NCBI RefSeq assembly: GCF_001431045.1
Contig: NZ_BCLE01000028.1
Span: forward strand, 1 to 64,000
Source of the DNA: Streptococcus orisasini
Lineage (GTDB): Bacteria > Bacillota > Bacilli > Lactobacillales > Streptococcaceae
Length of the DNA stretch: 64,000 nt
Direction of reading: 5' to 3'
Below are positions 47,053 to 58,676 of this stretch, in pieces. The notes under the pieces were generated by a model. That model saw only the letters and a list, made by a program, of their open reading frames with translations, had not been told where the DNA came from and did not search any database. The position numbers and the translations under genes are program-made. How positions within the stretch are numbered: the first letter of the stretch is position 1; each line of letters begins with the position of its first letter.

Positions 47053-47774
47053 TTTCGGTCACCTCCAAATAGATCCGCCACAAAGTCATTGGCAGGATTT
47101 TTTGCCATGTCTTTAGGATTAGCTACTTGAATAATCTGTCCTTCTTGAAAAACAGCAATACGATCAGCCAATTTTTTTGCTTCTTCAATATCGTGGGTCA
47201 CAAAAACAACAGTTATTCCTAATTCCTTTTGCAAAGACAGCGTTAAATCCTGCAGCTGCTTTCTAGAAATAGGATCCAGAGCTGAAAAAGGCTCGTCCAT
47301 TAAAAGAATAGGTGGATTAGCAATAATAGCTCTCAGGATACCCACACGCTGCTGTTCACCACCTGAAAGGTCCCGCGGATAGCGCTCTAAATACTTATCA
47401 GCTGGCAGTCCGGCCTTATCCAGTAAACCCTTCGTTTTTTCAAGCCTCTGCGCTTTTGACCAGCCTTTCATTTCCGGAATCAATTCAATGTTTTCTCTGA
47501 CAGTCAAATTTGGGAACAGGGCAATCTGCTGTAAGACATAACCCATATCTAAGCGCAGCTCCCTTAAAGAAATCTCATTAATTTTTTTGCCCTTTAAATA
47601 AATAGCTCCTTGGCTGGGATCAATTAAGCGATTAATCATTTTGAGAGTAGTCGTTTTGCCGCTGCCACTGGGGCCAATCAAGACAAAAAATTCTCCCTCA
47701 GCAATTTCAAAAGTGAGGTCATCTAATACCTTCTCACGACCATAGAATTTGCTGACATTTTCAAAACGAATCAT
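47049..47774 (-). CDS. OpuC-type osmoprotectant ABC transporter ATP-binding protein
   Basis: 241-residue ATPase: Walker [18 protein letters not shown] near 33, signature [15 protein letters not shown], Walker [13 protein letters not shown], switch His in [12 protein letters not shown]. Unlike BusAA it lacks CBS domains, so osmotic gating by that route is not expected. Overlaps the MarR-type gene by 4 bp, forming a four-gene operon with the dehydrogenase, regulator and permease. Confidence 0.93.
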   Translation of the reverse strand: MIRFENVSKFYGREKVLDDLTFEIAEGEFFVLIGPSGSGKTTTLKMINRLIDPSQGAIYLKGKKINEISLRELRLDMGYVLQQIALFPNLTVRENIELIPEMKGWSKAQRLEKTKGLLDKAGLPADKYLERYPRDLSGGEQQRVGILRAIIANPPILLMDEPFSALDPISRKQLQDLTLSLQKELGITVVFVTHDIEEAKKLADRIAVFQEGQIIQVANPKDMAKNPANDFVADLFGGDRK

Positions 47775-48253
47775 GGTTTCTCCTTTGTGGTTTTTTCAGC
47801 TTCTTTTTGAACAAAATAATATTGCATATGTGCTAACAAAGCTTGATAATAATGATCTGTCAGCTGAATCATTGCCTTTTGTTTTTGAACAGATAAACTG
47901 TTGAAAGCTGCTTCTTCGATCTTTTCCAAGGGATCAATAATAGATTTGGCATATTTTTGACCCTTAGGCGATAAAATCATTTTTTTCTCACGGTGATCTG
48001 TTTGTGATTCAAGAAAAGTAATATAATCCTTTTCTCGCCATCTTTTTAAGCTAGCATTGACAACCTGCTTAGTAGAATAGGTCTTTTCGACAATCTGCTT
48101 CTGTGTAATTCCCCGTGGGCTGTAATAAAGCCAAAGAAGTATAAACAAAGACTTACTTTGAAGACCATTTTTTCGAGCATAGTGCTCATAAAGAGACATC
48201 TGTTGATCAAAGATGCGCAAATAGTGTTTGTTATCTTTTTGCTCTGCTGTCAT
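47771..48253 (-). CDS. MarR-type transcription regulator of the osmoprotectant operon
   Basis: 160 residues with a winged helix: SKSLFILLWLYYSPRGITQKQIVEKTYSTKQVVNASLKRWREKDY (about 35-80), the wing SQTDHREKKMILSPKG, and long flanking helices for dimerisation. It sits between the dehydrogenase and transporter genes with 4-bp overlaps on both sides. The 33-bp palindrome over the operon promoter is the obvious candidate operator. In position it recalls GbsR/OpcR regulators of choline and betaine transport, though the ligand is unknown. Confidence 0.88.
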   Translation of the reverse strand: MTAEQKDNKHYLRIFDQQMSLYEHYARKNGLQSKSLFILLWLYYSPRGITQKQIVEKTYSTKQVVNASLKRWREKDYITFLESQTDHREKKMILSPKGQKYAKSIIDPLEKIEEAAFNSLSVQKQKAMIQLTDHYYQALLAHMQYYFVQKEAEKTTKEKP

Positions 48254-49221
48254 GAGGCATCTCCATTTAAAACAATAACTTTGCCGAAAGCTTGTGAACT
48301 TTCTAGATAATCATGTGCTTCTTTTATTTGATCAATGGTGAAAATTTTTTCTACTTTAACAGAAACATTATATTTAGCAATAAAATCAAAGAGTTCTTGC
48401 AATCTAATTAAATCCACATCCCCAGAATAGAAAGCTGTTAAGTAAACATTGTTTTGCAGAGCCATGATGGGATCAAAATTATCTAAAGTCCATTGACCGC
48501 CTAATAAACCGACAATACAGACAACAGCACCCTTAGCAGCATGCTTTAAAGTATCATCGATGCAGGCAGGACCTACCAAATCCAAAATCTTATCAAATTT
48601 TTGATTTGTTTGCAAACAGCCTTTATGATCGCTAATGACATCGTCATAACCGCTGTTTAAGAGCTGTTCCTTTTTTTCTAGAGAACGTACACTGGCAGTC
48701 ACTTTAATTTCAGGCAGCGAAGCCTTTAGCAAGTTGAGAAAGGCTTGGGCAACACCACTTGCTCCCGCTCGTATGAGAACACGGTCCTCCTTTTTCAAAT
48801 TTAAGGTTTTATAGGCCCCGTAAGCAGTATAGTAACTTTCCGGAACTGCTGCCAACTTATCCCAAGCTAAATCAGTTGTAACTGGATAAATTTGTTTATT
48901 AGGCAGCAGAACATACTCAGCATAACTACCATCGAAAGCTCTTCCCATTTCTCCCATAATCGAAATAACCTTTTGTCCATGGGAAAAACGATTTTTATCC
49001 GAAGTCTCTTCAATGATACCAACACATTCAATGCCTAAAACTCTTGGGAAAACAACAGATGGCGAGTAACCTTTGCGCGTAAAAATTTCAGAACGATTGA
49101 TGCCAAATCCCTTGATTTTGACCAACGACCAGCCCTCTTTAATTTTAGGAATCTCTCTTTCAACAATTTTTAACTGTTCTGATGTTCCTGGTTGTTCAAC
49201 AAGCACTGCTTTCATCATCAA
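48250..49221 (-). CDS. Zinc-independent MDR-family oxidoreductase (quinone oxidoreductase-like)
   Basis: 323-residue NADPH-dependent reductase of the medium-chain family. GroES-like N domain (GYSPSVVFPRVLGIECVGIIEE) and a Rossmann domain with VLIRAGASGVAQAFLNLLKA near residue 150. The usual structural zinc cysteines are absent, placing it with quinone oxidoreductases/enoyl reductases. It is the first gene of the operon with the MarR regulator and OpuC-type transporter. The reason for that link is not clear. Confidence 0.88.
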   Translation of the reverse strand: MMMKAVLVEQPGTSEQLKIVEREIPKIKEGWSLVKIKGFGINRSEIFTRKGYSPSVVFPRVLGIECVGIIEETSDKNRFSHGQKVISIMGEMGRAFDGSYAEYVLLPNKQIYPVTTDLAWDKLAAVPESYYTAYGAYKTLNLKKEDRVLIRAGASGVAQAFLNLLKASLPEIKVTASVRSLEKKEQLLNSGYDDVISDHKGCLQTNQKFDKILDLVGPACIDDTLKHAAKGAVVCIVGLLGGQWTLDNFDPIMALQNNVYLTAFYSGDVDLIRLQELFDFIAKYNVSVKVEKIFTIDQIKEAHDYLESSQAFGKVIVLNGDAS

Positions 49222-49260
49222 CCTCCTACTATAAAGATTAGATTTAGTTTAACATGTCAA

Positions 49261-49293
49261 TTTATAATAGTCAAATATTTTGACTATTATAAA
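49261..49293. promoter_or_regulatory. 33-bp perfect palindrome at the operon promoter
   Basis: 15-bp perfect arms (TTTATAATAGTCAAA / TTTGACTATTATAAA) separated by 3 bp. On the minus strand TTGACT inside the palindrome can serve as -35 with TAAACT 17 bp downstream. It is 40 bp before the dehydrogenase start and is most simply the binding site of the operon's own MarR-type regulator. Confidence 0.82.
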
Positions 49294-49301
49294 TCTATTT
49301 T

Positions 49302-49326
49302 AAAAGATTGGATTGTCCAATCTTTT
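49302..49326 (-). terminator. Terminator-like hairpin after the HAD gene
   Basis: AAAAGATTGGA / TCCAATCTTTT arms around TTG, 65 bp beyond the HAD hydrolase stop and just before the palindrome of the next operon. T tracts on both strands are short. Confidence 0.65.
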
Positions 49327-49390
49327 TTACTATATCACTAAAATATAAGTCAGGGATTTTAGTACGATAGCATTATCTTTACAATTGGTA

Positions 49391-50242
49391 TCATTTTGAA
49401 CTCAAAAGTCCTAATTTTTCAAAAGCTTTGTAAAGTCCGTCTTCTTCCACATCGTCTGTCACCATATCAGCCATAGCTAAAATTTCAGGTCCGCCATTGC
49501 CCATGGAAACCCCTATTTCACAGTAGTCCAGCATAGGAATATCAACTTTGGCATCACCAAAGGCAATGGTATCTTTTTTATCGGCTTTTAAATGCTGTAA
49601 GAGCACATCAATAGCATGAGCTTTGGTGATATTTTTAACACCCAGATCGCCAAACAATGCAGTTTCACCGCGGCCGCCCCAGGTTCCAACCTTTAAATCC
49701 GGAAAGGCCTTTTGCGCATCTAGGTAATCTTGATAAGAATCAAGGACAAAGCTGATTTTATTGAGATCATCACGGTAAAGACGGCCACCGAAAATAAGAC
49801 CGTGTATGGCATCTTCGACTTCCTGATTTTCAACTTCAGCCGATGTTTTCCCCTTGCGCATGGCATAAATTCTTAAGGTTTCCCGTGCACGCTCCTTAAA
49901 GTTTTCGCTGGCAAAAAGTCCATTGTTGCTTTCTAAGTAAAATTCCAGACCGCGTTTATGCAGCCAATCAACGGCCGCTTTAGCTTGCGCTGGAGAAATC
50001 AGCTGATGCATAAGAACCTGATCATCATATTCCACATAAGATCCGTTGCCGCCAATCATACCATCAAGACCGATGTCCCAAAGTTCAGGTTGCATTTCTG
50101 CCCGGCTGCGCCCTGTTGAGACAAATACCAGATGTCCGTTTTGGCGCGCCTTGCGAATGGCCCTTATTGCTGACTGCGGGATGCGGTTGTTGTAATCTAC
50201 CAGAGTTCCGTCCACATCTAAAAAAATAATTTTTCTACTCAT
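49391..50242 (-). CDS. HAD-superfamily hydrolase, Cof type
   Basis: 283-residue phosphatase of the Cof/YidA group. Nucleophile Asp in FLDVDGTLVDYN at residue 8, motif II FVSTGRSRAE, motif III Lys and motif IV in DTIAFGDAKVDIPMLDYCEIGVSMGN. A C2-type cap lies between about residues 85 and 190. These enzymes dephosphorylate sugar phosphates or FMN/PLP-like compounds; substrate not assignable. Single gene. Confidence 0.9.
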   Translation of the reverse strand: MSRKIIFLDVDGTLVDYNNRIPQSAIRAIRKARQNGHLVFVSTGRSRAEMQPELWDIGLDGMIGGNGSYVEYDDQVLMHQLISPAQAKAAVDWLHKRGLEFYLESNNGLFASENFKERARETLRIYAMRKGKTSAEVENQEVEDAIHGLIFGGRLYRDDLNKISFVLDSYQDYLDAQKAFPDLKVGTWGGRGETALFGDLGVKNITKAHAIDVLLQHLKADKKDTIAFGDAKVDIPMLDYCEIGVSMGNGGPEILAMADMVTDDVEEDGLYKAFEKLGLLSSK

Positions 50243-50354
50243 GTACCTACTCCTAATGTTTTTCTAGTTTTATTATAAATGATGCTGTTTGTAAAAAGAT
50301 AGTGTCATTCTCTTAATATCTGATACTATTATACTATCTTGAAAGAACAGCAAA

Positions 50355-50382
50355 ACACCAAGGTTTTTAATTGCCTTGGTGT
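50355..50382 (-). terminator. Terminator overlapping the AI-2E family gene end
   Basis: ACACCAAGG / CCTTGGTGT arms with a 10-nt loop containing the stop codon region; TTTTG follows on the minus strand. Confidence 0.75.
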
Positions 50383-51491
50383 TGGTTTTGAGCTTGTTTC
50401 TTATAAACATGGTCTTTAATAATCTGATAAAGACTGGCTAAAATCGGAACGGCTACCAGCATACCGATAATCCCTGCCAAGGCGCCGCCAACAGTAATAG
50501 CTAGAAGCACCCACATTGATGGCAAACCAATCGATCCGCCAACAACTCTAGGGTAAATAACATTGCCTTCAAACTGCTGCAAAAGGACGATAAAGACTAG
50601 GAAAATAATGGCCTGTGAAAATGACTGGGTCATAATGAGAATGACACCGACAGTCACCCCAATGTAGGCTCCTACAACCGGTATTAGGGCTGTGAATGCA
50701 ATTAAAATACCGATAGTTGCTGCATAAGGCAAACCAAGCAGCAGCATTCCCAGTGCAGTCAGACTACCCAAGATCATAGCCTCTAAGGTTTGCCCAACGA
50801 AAAAGCCATGAAAACGCTCATGTAAGATAGCACGGAGATAATGCACCTTCTCAGCATGCTTGCCAAGATAGGTATTCACTAGAAGATTAAACTGATAGCC
50901 CAACTTTTCCTTATTGGCCAAAACATACATGGAGAAAATGATGCTAACAAAAATAGAAATTAAAGTCGAGGCAATGGAAGTCACCGAAGATAAGATATTG
51001 GTCAGTACTCCTAAAAACTGACTTAAAATCTGACGGCTGTAGTTTGAAATTAAACTGCCAAGCTGAGCATCTGACCCAAAAGTGGTTAAAAATTTTGAAA
51101 CCCATTTGTTGTGCTGAACATCTTTGATGAACTCTTGAACATCTTTAGGATTAATAGCTAAGAGCGACTGAATACTAGCAATCAAATCCGGCAATACAAT
51201 AGTGAAAATCAAGGTTACAACAAGAACAAAGGTAGCATAAGCCAAAATCATGGTTAAGGGGCGCTTGACCTTTTGCAGGCGAGGCGGCTTTATGAGCTTG
51301 TCATATAGCTTTTCATAGGCACTCATGACAATATTCACAATATAGCCGATAGCTGCTCCTGTCAAAAAAGGAGAAAGAGCAGCCAAAAAGGTATTTAATA
51401 GTTTAGCTCCTGTTGACCAGTTTGCTACAAGAGCATAGCAAATCAGAAAAACAAAAACAGGATAAGCAATATAGGATTTTTTAATTTTCAT
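50367..51491 (-). CDS. AI-2E family membrane transporter
   Basis: 374-residue membrane protein with about eight hydrophobic segments in the order typical of the family: about 7-25, 32-50, 75-98, 160-190, 225-250, 252-285 and 290-345. A soluble stretch lies between 110 and 155. The conserved late region ALIPVVGAYIGVTVG and VGGSIGLPSMWVLLAITVGGALAGIIGMLVAVP are family hallmarks. E. coli TqsA exports autoinducer 2, but other members are Na+/H+ or unknown, so the name does not establish function. Confidence 0.9.
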   Translation of the reverse strand: MKIKKSYIAYPVFVFLICYALVANWSTGAKLLNTFLAALSPFLTGAAIGYIVNIVMSAYEKLYDKLIKPPRLQKVKRPLTMILAYATFVLVVTLIFTIVLPDLIASIQSLLAINPKDVQEFIKDVQHNKWVSKFLTTFGSDAQLGSLISNYSRQILSQFLGVLTNILSSVTSIASTLISIFVSIIFSMYVLANKEKLGYQFNLLVNTYLGKHAEKVHYLRAILHERFHGFFVGQTLEAMILGSLTALGMLLLGLPYAATIGILIAFTALIPVVGAYIGVTVGVILIMTQSFSQAIIFLVFIVLLQQFEGNVIYPRVVGGSIGLPSMWVLLAITVGGALAGIIGMLVAVPILASLYQIIKDHVYKKQAQNQHQGN

Positions 51492-51561
51492 AACTGTTAT
51501 TATACACTAAAATTTCTTTAAGGGAATTCTTATTGCCTAAAAATAAGCAATTTACTAGCAG

Positions 51562-52218
51562 TTAGACTTTTGCGGTGTGATTTTGTAATTTTTTAAACAG
51601 CTTTTCTGAGTAAGGATGGCAAAAGGCAATAACGCGTCCTGTCATCAGCATAGCCACTACTGTTCCCAAACCAATACCTAAAAAACTTCGCCTGAAAAAC
51701 CAGCCTAAAAATAAGGCGATGAAAATACAAATGGCATCCAAAAGATTTTTACCAAAGCCAAAATTTCTGCGGCAGACAAAACCCAGGGTGTTTGCCAAGC
51801 CATCTGCAGGATTAGGAATAATCTGCATAGCAATGGTTAAAGAAGCGCCGATTCCAGTTAAAATAATAGCTATAAAGAGCAAGAGCCACTTGGACAGGAG
51901 ACTTTCTGGGACAGGGAAAATAGTGTCATAAATTTGGATAAAAAAACTGCTTAAAAAACTAGCGATAACCTGCAATAGCTGCACAGCTTCAAAATTCTTT
52001 CTTAAAAGGCAGTATTGCAAGAAAATCAAAAAACAGTAATAAACAAAGGTGGCTACCCCAATCGAGAGTCTAAAAATTTGTGCACCATTATAGGCTACTG
52101 AAATAACAGGGGATACTCCCAAGTGTGTCTTAGTATTCAGACAGATTCCCGCTGCCAAAATGATATTTCCCAGCAAATAAATCAGCACCTGCTTTAATCC
52201 TATTTTCTTTGAATTCAA
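51562..52218 (-). CDS. YczE/YitT-like membrane protein
   Basis: 218-residue protein with five or six hydrophobic segments. The family opening is IYLLGNIILAAGICLNTKTHLGVSPVISV, with NPADGLANTLGFVCRRNFGFGKNLLD near 140 and GLGTVVAMLMTGRVIAF near 190. These match the YczE group (DUF6198), which is poorly characterised. It is a single gene between AI-2E and the first GH1 gene. Function unknown. Confidence 0.8.
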   Translation of the reverse strand: MNSKKIGLKQVLIYLLGNIILAAGICLNTKTHLGVSPVISVAYNGAQIFRLSIGVATFVYYCFLIFLQYCLLRKNFEAVQLLQVIASFLSSFFIQIYDTIFPVPESLLSKWLLLFIAIILTGIGASLTIAMQIIPNPADGLANTLGFVCRRNFGFGKNLLDAICIFIALFLGWFFRRSFLGIGLGTVVAMLMTGRVIAFCHPYSEKLFKKLQNHTAKV

Positions 52219-52324
52219 CTTTTCACCAAACTTTCTAAAATCTTACAGCAAATAAACTAATCACTCAGTCTTTTCTATTTAATCAGCTCTTCATGCCTAT
52301 ACAGAACTTTCAAGCCTTAAAAGA

Positions 52325-52348
52325 GGTTGGGCAAAAGTCCAACCTCAC
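52325..52348 (-). terminator. Terminator of the GH1 gene
   Basis: GAGGTTGG / CCAACCTC arms with a GCAAAAGT loop, 12 bp past the stop; CTCTTTT follows on the minus strand. The GAGGTTGGGCAAAAGTCC form is a hairpin seen widely in streptococci. Confidence 0.75.
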
Positions 52349-52359
52349 TCCCTATGTTA

Positions 52360-53814
<1,455 letters not shown>

Positions 53815-54612
53815 TTAAGATACAAAGGGCGTTAAGAAATCCGTATAAAAATAGGAAACTGACGCTGTGTCGTTAAGACACAAGGAAGTTTATCTTTTTT
53901 ACTAGGATTTTAGCCCGTGTTCAGTTACATAAGATACTAAGCCGTTAAGCGACTCAAAGAAATTTAGGGAGCCTGACGAAGAATCCCTAAAGATTCTAGG
54001 AAGGCGAGTCTAATTTCACAGAGTCGTCGGCGTGTTCAATTAATAAGATACTAAGAGCGTTAAGAAAGCGAGAAGAAAATAGGAGCCTAACGTCATGCGC
54101 TTTGTGCATAAGGCAGGCTATCTTTTTCTCGACGCTTTTAGCCCGTGTTCAGTTACATAAGATACTAAGCCGTTAAGCGACTCAAAGAAATTTAGGGAGC
54201 CTGACGAAGAATCCCTAAAGATTCTAGGAAGGTGAGTCTAATTTCACAGAGTCGTAGGCGTGTTCAATTAATAAGATACTAAGGGCGTTAAGAAAGCGAG
54301 AAGAAAATAGGAGCCTAACGCCATGCGTTTTGTGCATAAGGCAGGCTATCTTTTTCTCGACGCTTTTAGCCCGTGTTCGATTACATAAGGTACTAAGCCG
54401 TTAAGCGACTCAAAGAAATTTAGGGAGCCTGACGAAGAATCCCTAAAGATTCTAGGAAGGCGAGTCTAATTTCACAGAGTCGTCGGCGTGTTCAATTAAT
54501 AAGATACAAAGGCGTAAACGACACACAGCAAAATAGGAAAGCTGACGAAGATGCCTAGGCATCTAGGAAGTCTTTCTCTTTTTGCACAGTGTCGTCGGCG
54601 TGTTCAATTAAT
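53815..54612 (-). repeat. Tandem array of seven 112-116 bp foldback units (A-B-C-B-C-B-D)
   Basis: Unit starts (AAGATAC or AAGGTAC): 53816 A, 53931 B1, 54045 C1, 54159 B2, 54273 C2, 54387 B3, 54501 D1. The five B and C units are each exactly 114 bp, giving a 228-bp super-period. Every unit ends GTGTTC-A/G-ATTA-type on the plus strand. Each folds on itself: C has GCGAGAAGAAAATAG with CTATCTTTTTCTCG, B has AGAATC/GATTCT at its tip, D has the palindrome GATGCCTAGGCATC. No spacers and no open reading frames. Confidence 0.93.
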
Positions 54613-54835
54613 AAGATACGGCAGAGGAATGTTATCTAAGTGCTTTGCACTTGATAACAAACGCCAATCACTATAGTGAATTGGCTACCTCTCCCGCTAA
54701 CGTCGTTTGGTTAGTAAGATCGACTAACCAAACGAAGTGTCGCAAAAGGCGTAAGCGAGCAAAGGCAGAATAGGAAAGTTGGCATCTAGGAAGTCTTTCT
54801 CTTTTTGCACAGTGTCGTAGCCATGTTCAATTTAA
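54613..54835 (-). repeat. Composite terminal repeat unit with three extra hairpins
   Basis: A D-type unit interrupted by about 130 bp. The insert carries GTTATC-AAGTGC / GCACTT-ATAAC at 54631-54658, GCCAAT-CACT / AGTG-ATTGGC at 54663-54685, and the perfect 12-bp stem CGTTTGGTTAGT / ACTAACCAAACG at 54704-54734. AGAGG and CCTCT flank the first two, giving a branched fold. The end of the unit contains the stop codon of the neighbouring phosphatase gene. Confidence 0.8.
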
Positions 54836-55426
54836 CTGTATTATTTTTTCTTCTAAAGTATCGATAAAGCGCAGCAAATTAAATTTTCCTGCCTCATAGT
54901 GAAATTCTAAAACACAGCAGTTGCCTGGAAAGAAAGTTAGTTTCTTTTCTAAACCAAGAGCTAGCAGAAATTGAGCTAGGGCACCTGCATGACTGACCGC
55001 TAAAACAGTTTTGCCAGTTTCTGCTTCTGCAATAGCTGTCATCGTTTTTAGCAACCGCTCTTGAACGGCTCTGTCTGTCTCGCCGCCAAATTTTTCATAG
55101 TAGTTACCAGTTTCTTGCCGAACTTTATACGGCGGATGAAGGTATTCCTGCTGACCTTCATAAACTCCAAAGTTCATTTCCTTAAGTCCCTTAAGGCGTC
55201 TATAATCGGTTCGGCCTGTTGCTAATTCCAATGTATCACTGGCGCGTTCGGCAGTTGAGCAATAAAGGCTGTCAAATGTCAGACCTAACTGTTTAAGGTA
55301 ATTTCCGGCTTGCTTAGCCTGCTTAATCCCTTCTTCTGTTAAAGGTGAGTCTGACCAACCCTGAATCCGTTTTTGAACATTAAATAAAGTCTGACCATGT
55401 CTCATGAGATAAATATCTGCTGTCAT
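54827..55426 (-). CDS. Histidine phosphatase family protein, copy 3
   Basis: 199-residue phosphoglycerate-mutase-like phosphatase. Catalytic His in YLMRHGQTLFN near residue 8, Arg in STAERASDTLEL, Glu in EMNFGVYEG, second His in AVSHAGALAQF. It overlaps the preceding copy by 4 bp. Its last codons run into the end of the repeat array. Substrate unknown; small sugar phosphates are plausible next to phospho-glucosidases. Confidence 0.9.
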   Translation of the reverse strand: MTADIYLMRHGQTLFNVQKRIQGWSDSPLTEEGIKQAKQAGNYLKQLGLTFDSLYCSTAERASDTLELATGRTDYRRLKGLKEMNFGVYEGQQEYLHPPYKVRQETGNYYEKFGGETDRAVQERLLKTMTAIAEAETGKTVLAVSHAGALAQFLLALGLEKKLTFFPGNCCVLEFHYEAGKFNLLRFIDTLEEKIIQLN

Positions 55427-56037
55427 TTCTCCTCCTTTTGATAAACAAAGCTGCTGTCATCAGGATTATAAATTGACAAGAGATCAAAAGCACCATCATA
55501 GCAGAAATGCAGGATAGCACAATTGTGCATACCGCGAATCTGCGGTGGATCAGACAAAACATGGCGGAAAAACTGAGCTATGGCCGCACCATGGCTGACA
55601 GCAAGAATGGTCTTGGCAGAGCTTTTTTCCAAAAGTTCTCTTACTGCTTTTCCCATGCGTTCACGCACTTCCCGATTTGATTCACCGCCGTGAACAACAA
55701 AATAATCGCCATAGCCGATACCGCCTGCCTGCAAAGGTGGATTGAGGTACTCTTGCTGGCCTTCAAAAGCTCCAAAGTCCCATTCTTTCAGTCCTTTCAA
55801 GCGGATAATATCGCGCCTGCCTGAAACAATTTCAGCAGTGTCGCAGGCTCGCTCTTGCGTAGAAGAATAAACTTCATCAAAAACAATGCCCTTGCTTTTA
55901 AAATAATCAGCAGCTTGTTGGGCCTGTTTAATGCCAAGCTCTGTTAAGGGAGAATCGCAGACTCCTTGAATACGGTGCTGTTCATTAAAACGTGTCTGTC
56001 CATGCCTCATCAAATAAAACTGTTTACTCATGACCAT
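55423..56037 (-). CDS. Histidine phosphatase family protein, copy 2
   Basis: 204 residues, same architecture: YLMRHGQTRFNEQHRIQG, SSTQERACDTAEI, EWDFGAFEGQQEY, AVSHGAAIAQFF. The Glu region reads EWDFG instead of EMNFG, so it has diverged from its two neighbours and may act on a different compound. It overlaps both neighbours by one to four bases. Confidence 0.9.
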   Translation of the reverse strand: MVMSKQFYLMRHGQTRFNEQHRIQGVCDSPLTELGIKQAQQAADYFKSKGIVFDEVYSSTQERACDTAEIVSGRRDIIRLKGLKEWDFGAFEGQQEYLNPPLQAGGIGYGDYFVVHGGESNREVRERMGKAVRELLEKSSAKTILAVSHGAAIAQFFRHVLSDPPQIRGMHNCAILHFCYDGAFDLLSIYNPDDSSFVYQKEEK

Positions 56038-56639
56038 TATCCTTTAAGATCAACAGAAAGATTTTTCAGCGGATCAATAACACTGATTAAATCTAAATGG
56101 TTGTTATCATATTGATACTTGCAAATGGCACAGTTTCCAAAATGAAGTCCCTGAGGCAATTGAATGTTTAACTCAAGTATCAGTCCATATAAGGCAGCCC
56201 CGTGACTGACCATCAGCATGGTCTGAGCTGATTTATCTTCTAGAGCTGCAAGAACCGTTTCATAAACACGTTTGCCGACATGAGCAATGTCTTCACCGCC
56301 ATAAGGAACCAGCAAATCTTCAAAAGAAGATCCGCCAGGTCTGAAACGCGGCAATAGACTTTCTGGCTGAGCCTCAAAAATACCAAAATTCATTTCCTTT
56401 AGCCCCTTCAATTGCTGATAAGGTTGATTTGTAATGAGTTTCAAAGTATCTGTTGCTCGCTCCTGTGTTGAAGAATAAGCTTTATCAAAGATAATACCCT
56501 TTTCCTGAAAATAATCTCTTGCTGATTTGGCCTGAGCAATTCCTGTTTCAGTCAGGGGAGAATCGCACCATCCCTGAACGCGTTTTTGTGTGTTGAACAA
56601 GGTTTCCCCATGGCGCATAAGGTAAAGCGTCTGAACCAT
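56037..56639 (-). CDS. Histidine phosphatase family protein, copy 1
   Basis: 200 residues: YLMRHGETLFNTQKRVQGWCDSPL, SSTQERATDTLKL, EMNFGIFEAQPES, MVSHGAALYGL. All catalytic residues are present. First of the three tandem copies, 58 bp after the GH1 gene, and likely in the same transcript. The RHGET/RHGQT and W/V-CDSPLT segments show that the three arose by duplication. Confidence 0.9.
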   Translation of the reverse strand: MVQTLYLMRHGETLFNTQKRVQGWCDSPLTETGIAQAKSARDYFQEKGIIFDKAYSSTQERATDTLKLITNQPYQQLKGLKEMNFGIFEAQPESLLPRFRPGGSSFEDLLVPYGGEDIAHVGKRVYETVLAALEDKSAQTMLMVSHGAALYGLILELNIQLPQGLHFGNCAICKYQYDNNHLDLISVIDPLKNLSVDLKG

Positions 56640-56697
56640 TTATTTCTATACTCTCTTTCTAATTGTCAGACAATCACAGTCCAACTCTTTTGCTGTC

Positions 56698-58176
<1,479 letters not shown>

Positions 58177-58263
58177 TTATCTTAATACTTGTATTATACC
58201 TTAGAGAGGTCTGCTTTCCCTGTAAAATAATTGGATATACTGATACTATCCTATGATTTATAG

Positions 58264-58647
58264 CTAAATTGTAATTTCTATTTGATTGCCTTCTACTCCT
58301 AAAATGCAAGATTCGTAGTAACCGTCTCCAGTAGTTCGTGGTCCACTTAAAACAGGATAACCATCACCTTGCAAGCGTTTCGTCAGTTCGTCGACCTTTT
58401 CTTTGCTGCCTACACTAAAAGCTAGATGAATAAAACCTAGATGATCTTGAGCTAATTTTTCATGACTAATATCTACCTTGGTTATAATTTCTAAGCGTGC
58501 TCCATCATCAAAAGATAAGAAATAGGATTTAAAGCCTTTCTTTGGATTGTGATAGAGATTATTTGCCTGAGCACCAAAGTAGTTTTCAAAAAAACTTCTT
58601 GCTGCTTCTAAATCATCGACATAGATTGCCACATGTTCTATCCTCAT
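58264..58647 (-). CDS. VOC-family protein (glyoxalase/bleomycin-resistance fold)
   Basis: 127-residue metal-dependent lyase/dioxygenase fold. It opens [24 protein letters not shown] and contains [19 protein letters not shown] and [19 protein letters not shown]; His5, Glu and His provide likely metal ligands. Several small streptococcal proteins of this type are of unknown substrate. It precedes the UbiB-like kinase gene's 3' end by 29 bp on the same strand. Confidence 0.9.
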   Translation of the reverse strand: MRIEHVAIYVDDLEAARSFFENYFGAQANNLYHNPKKGFKSYFLSFDDGARLEIITKVDISHEKLAQDHLGFIHLAFSVGSKEKVDELTKRLQGDGYPVLSGPRTTGDGYYESCILGVEGNQIEITI

Positions 58648-58676
58648 AACTAACTCTCCTAAGTCTTTATTTAATG

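Noticed and set aside
53815-54835. CRISPR array
   Set aside because: The units are about 114 bp, contiguous and without unique spacers, and no cas gene is present.
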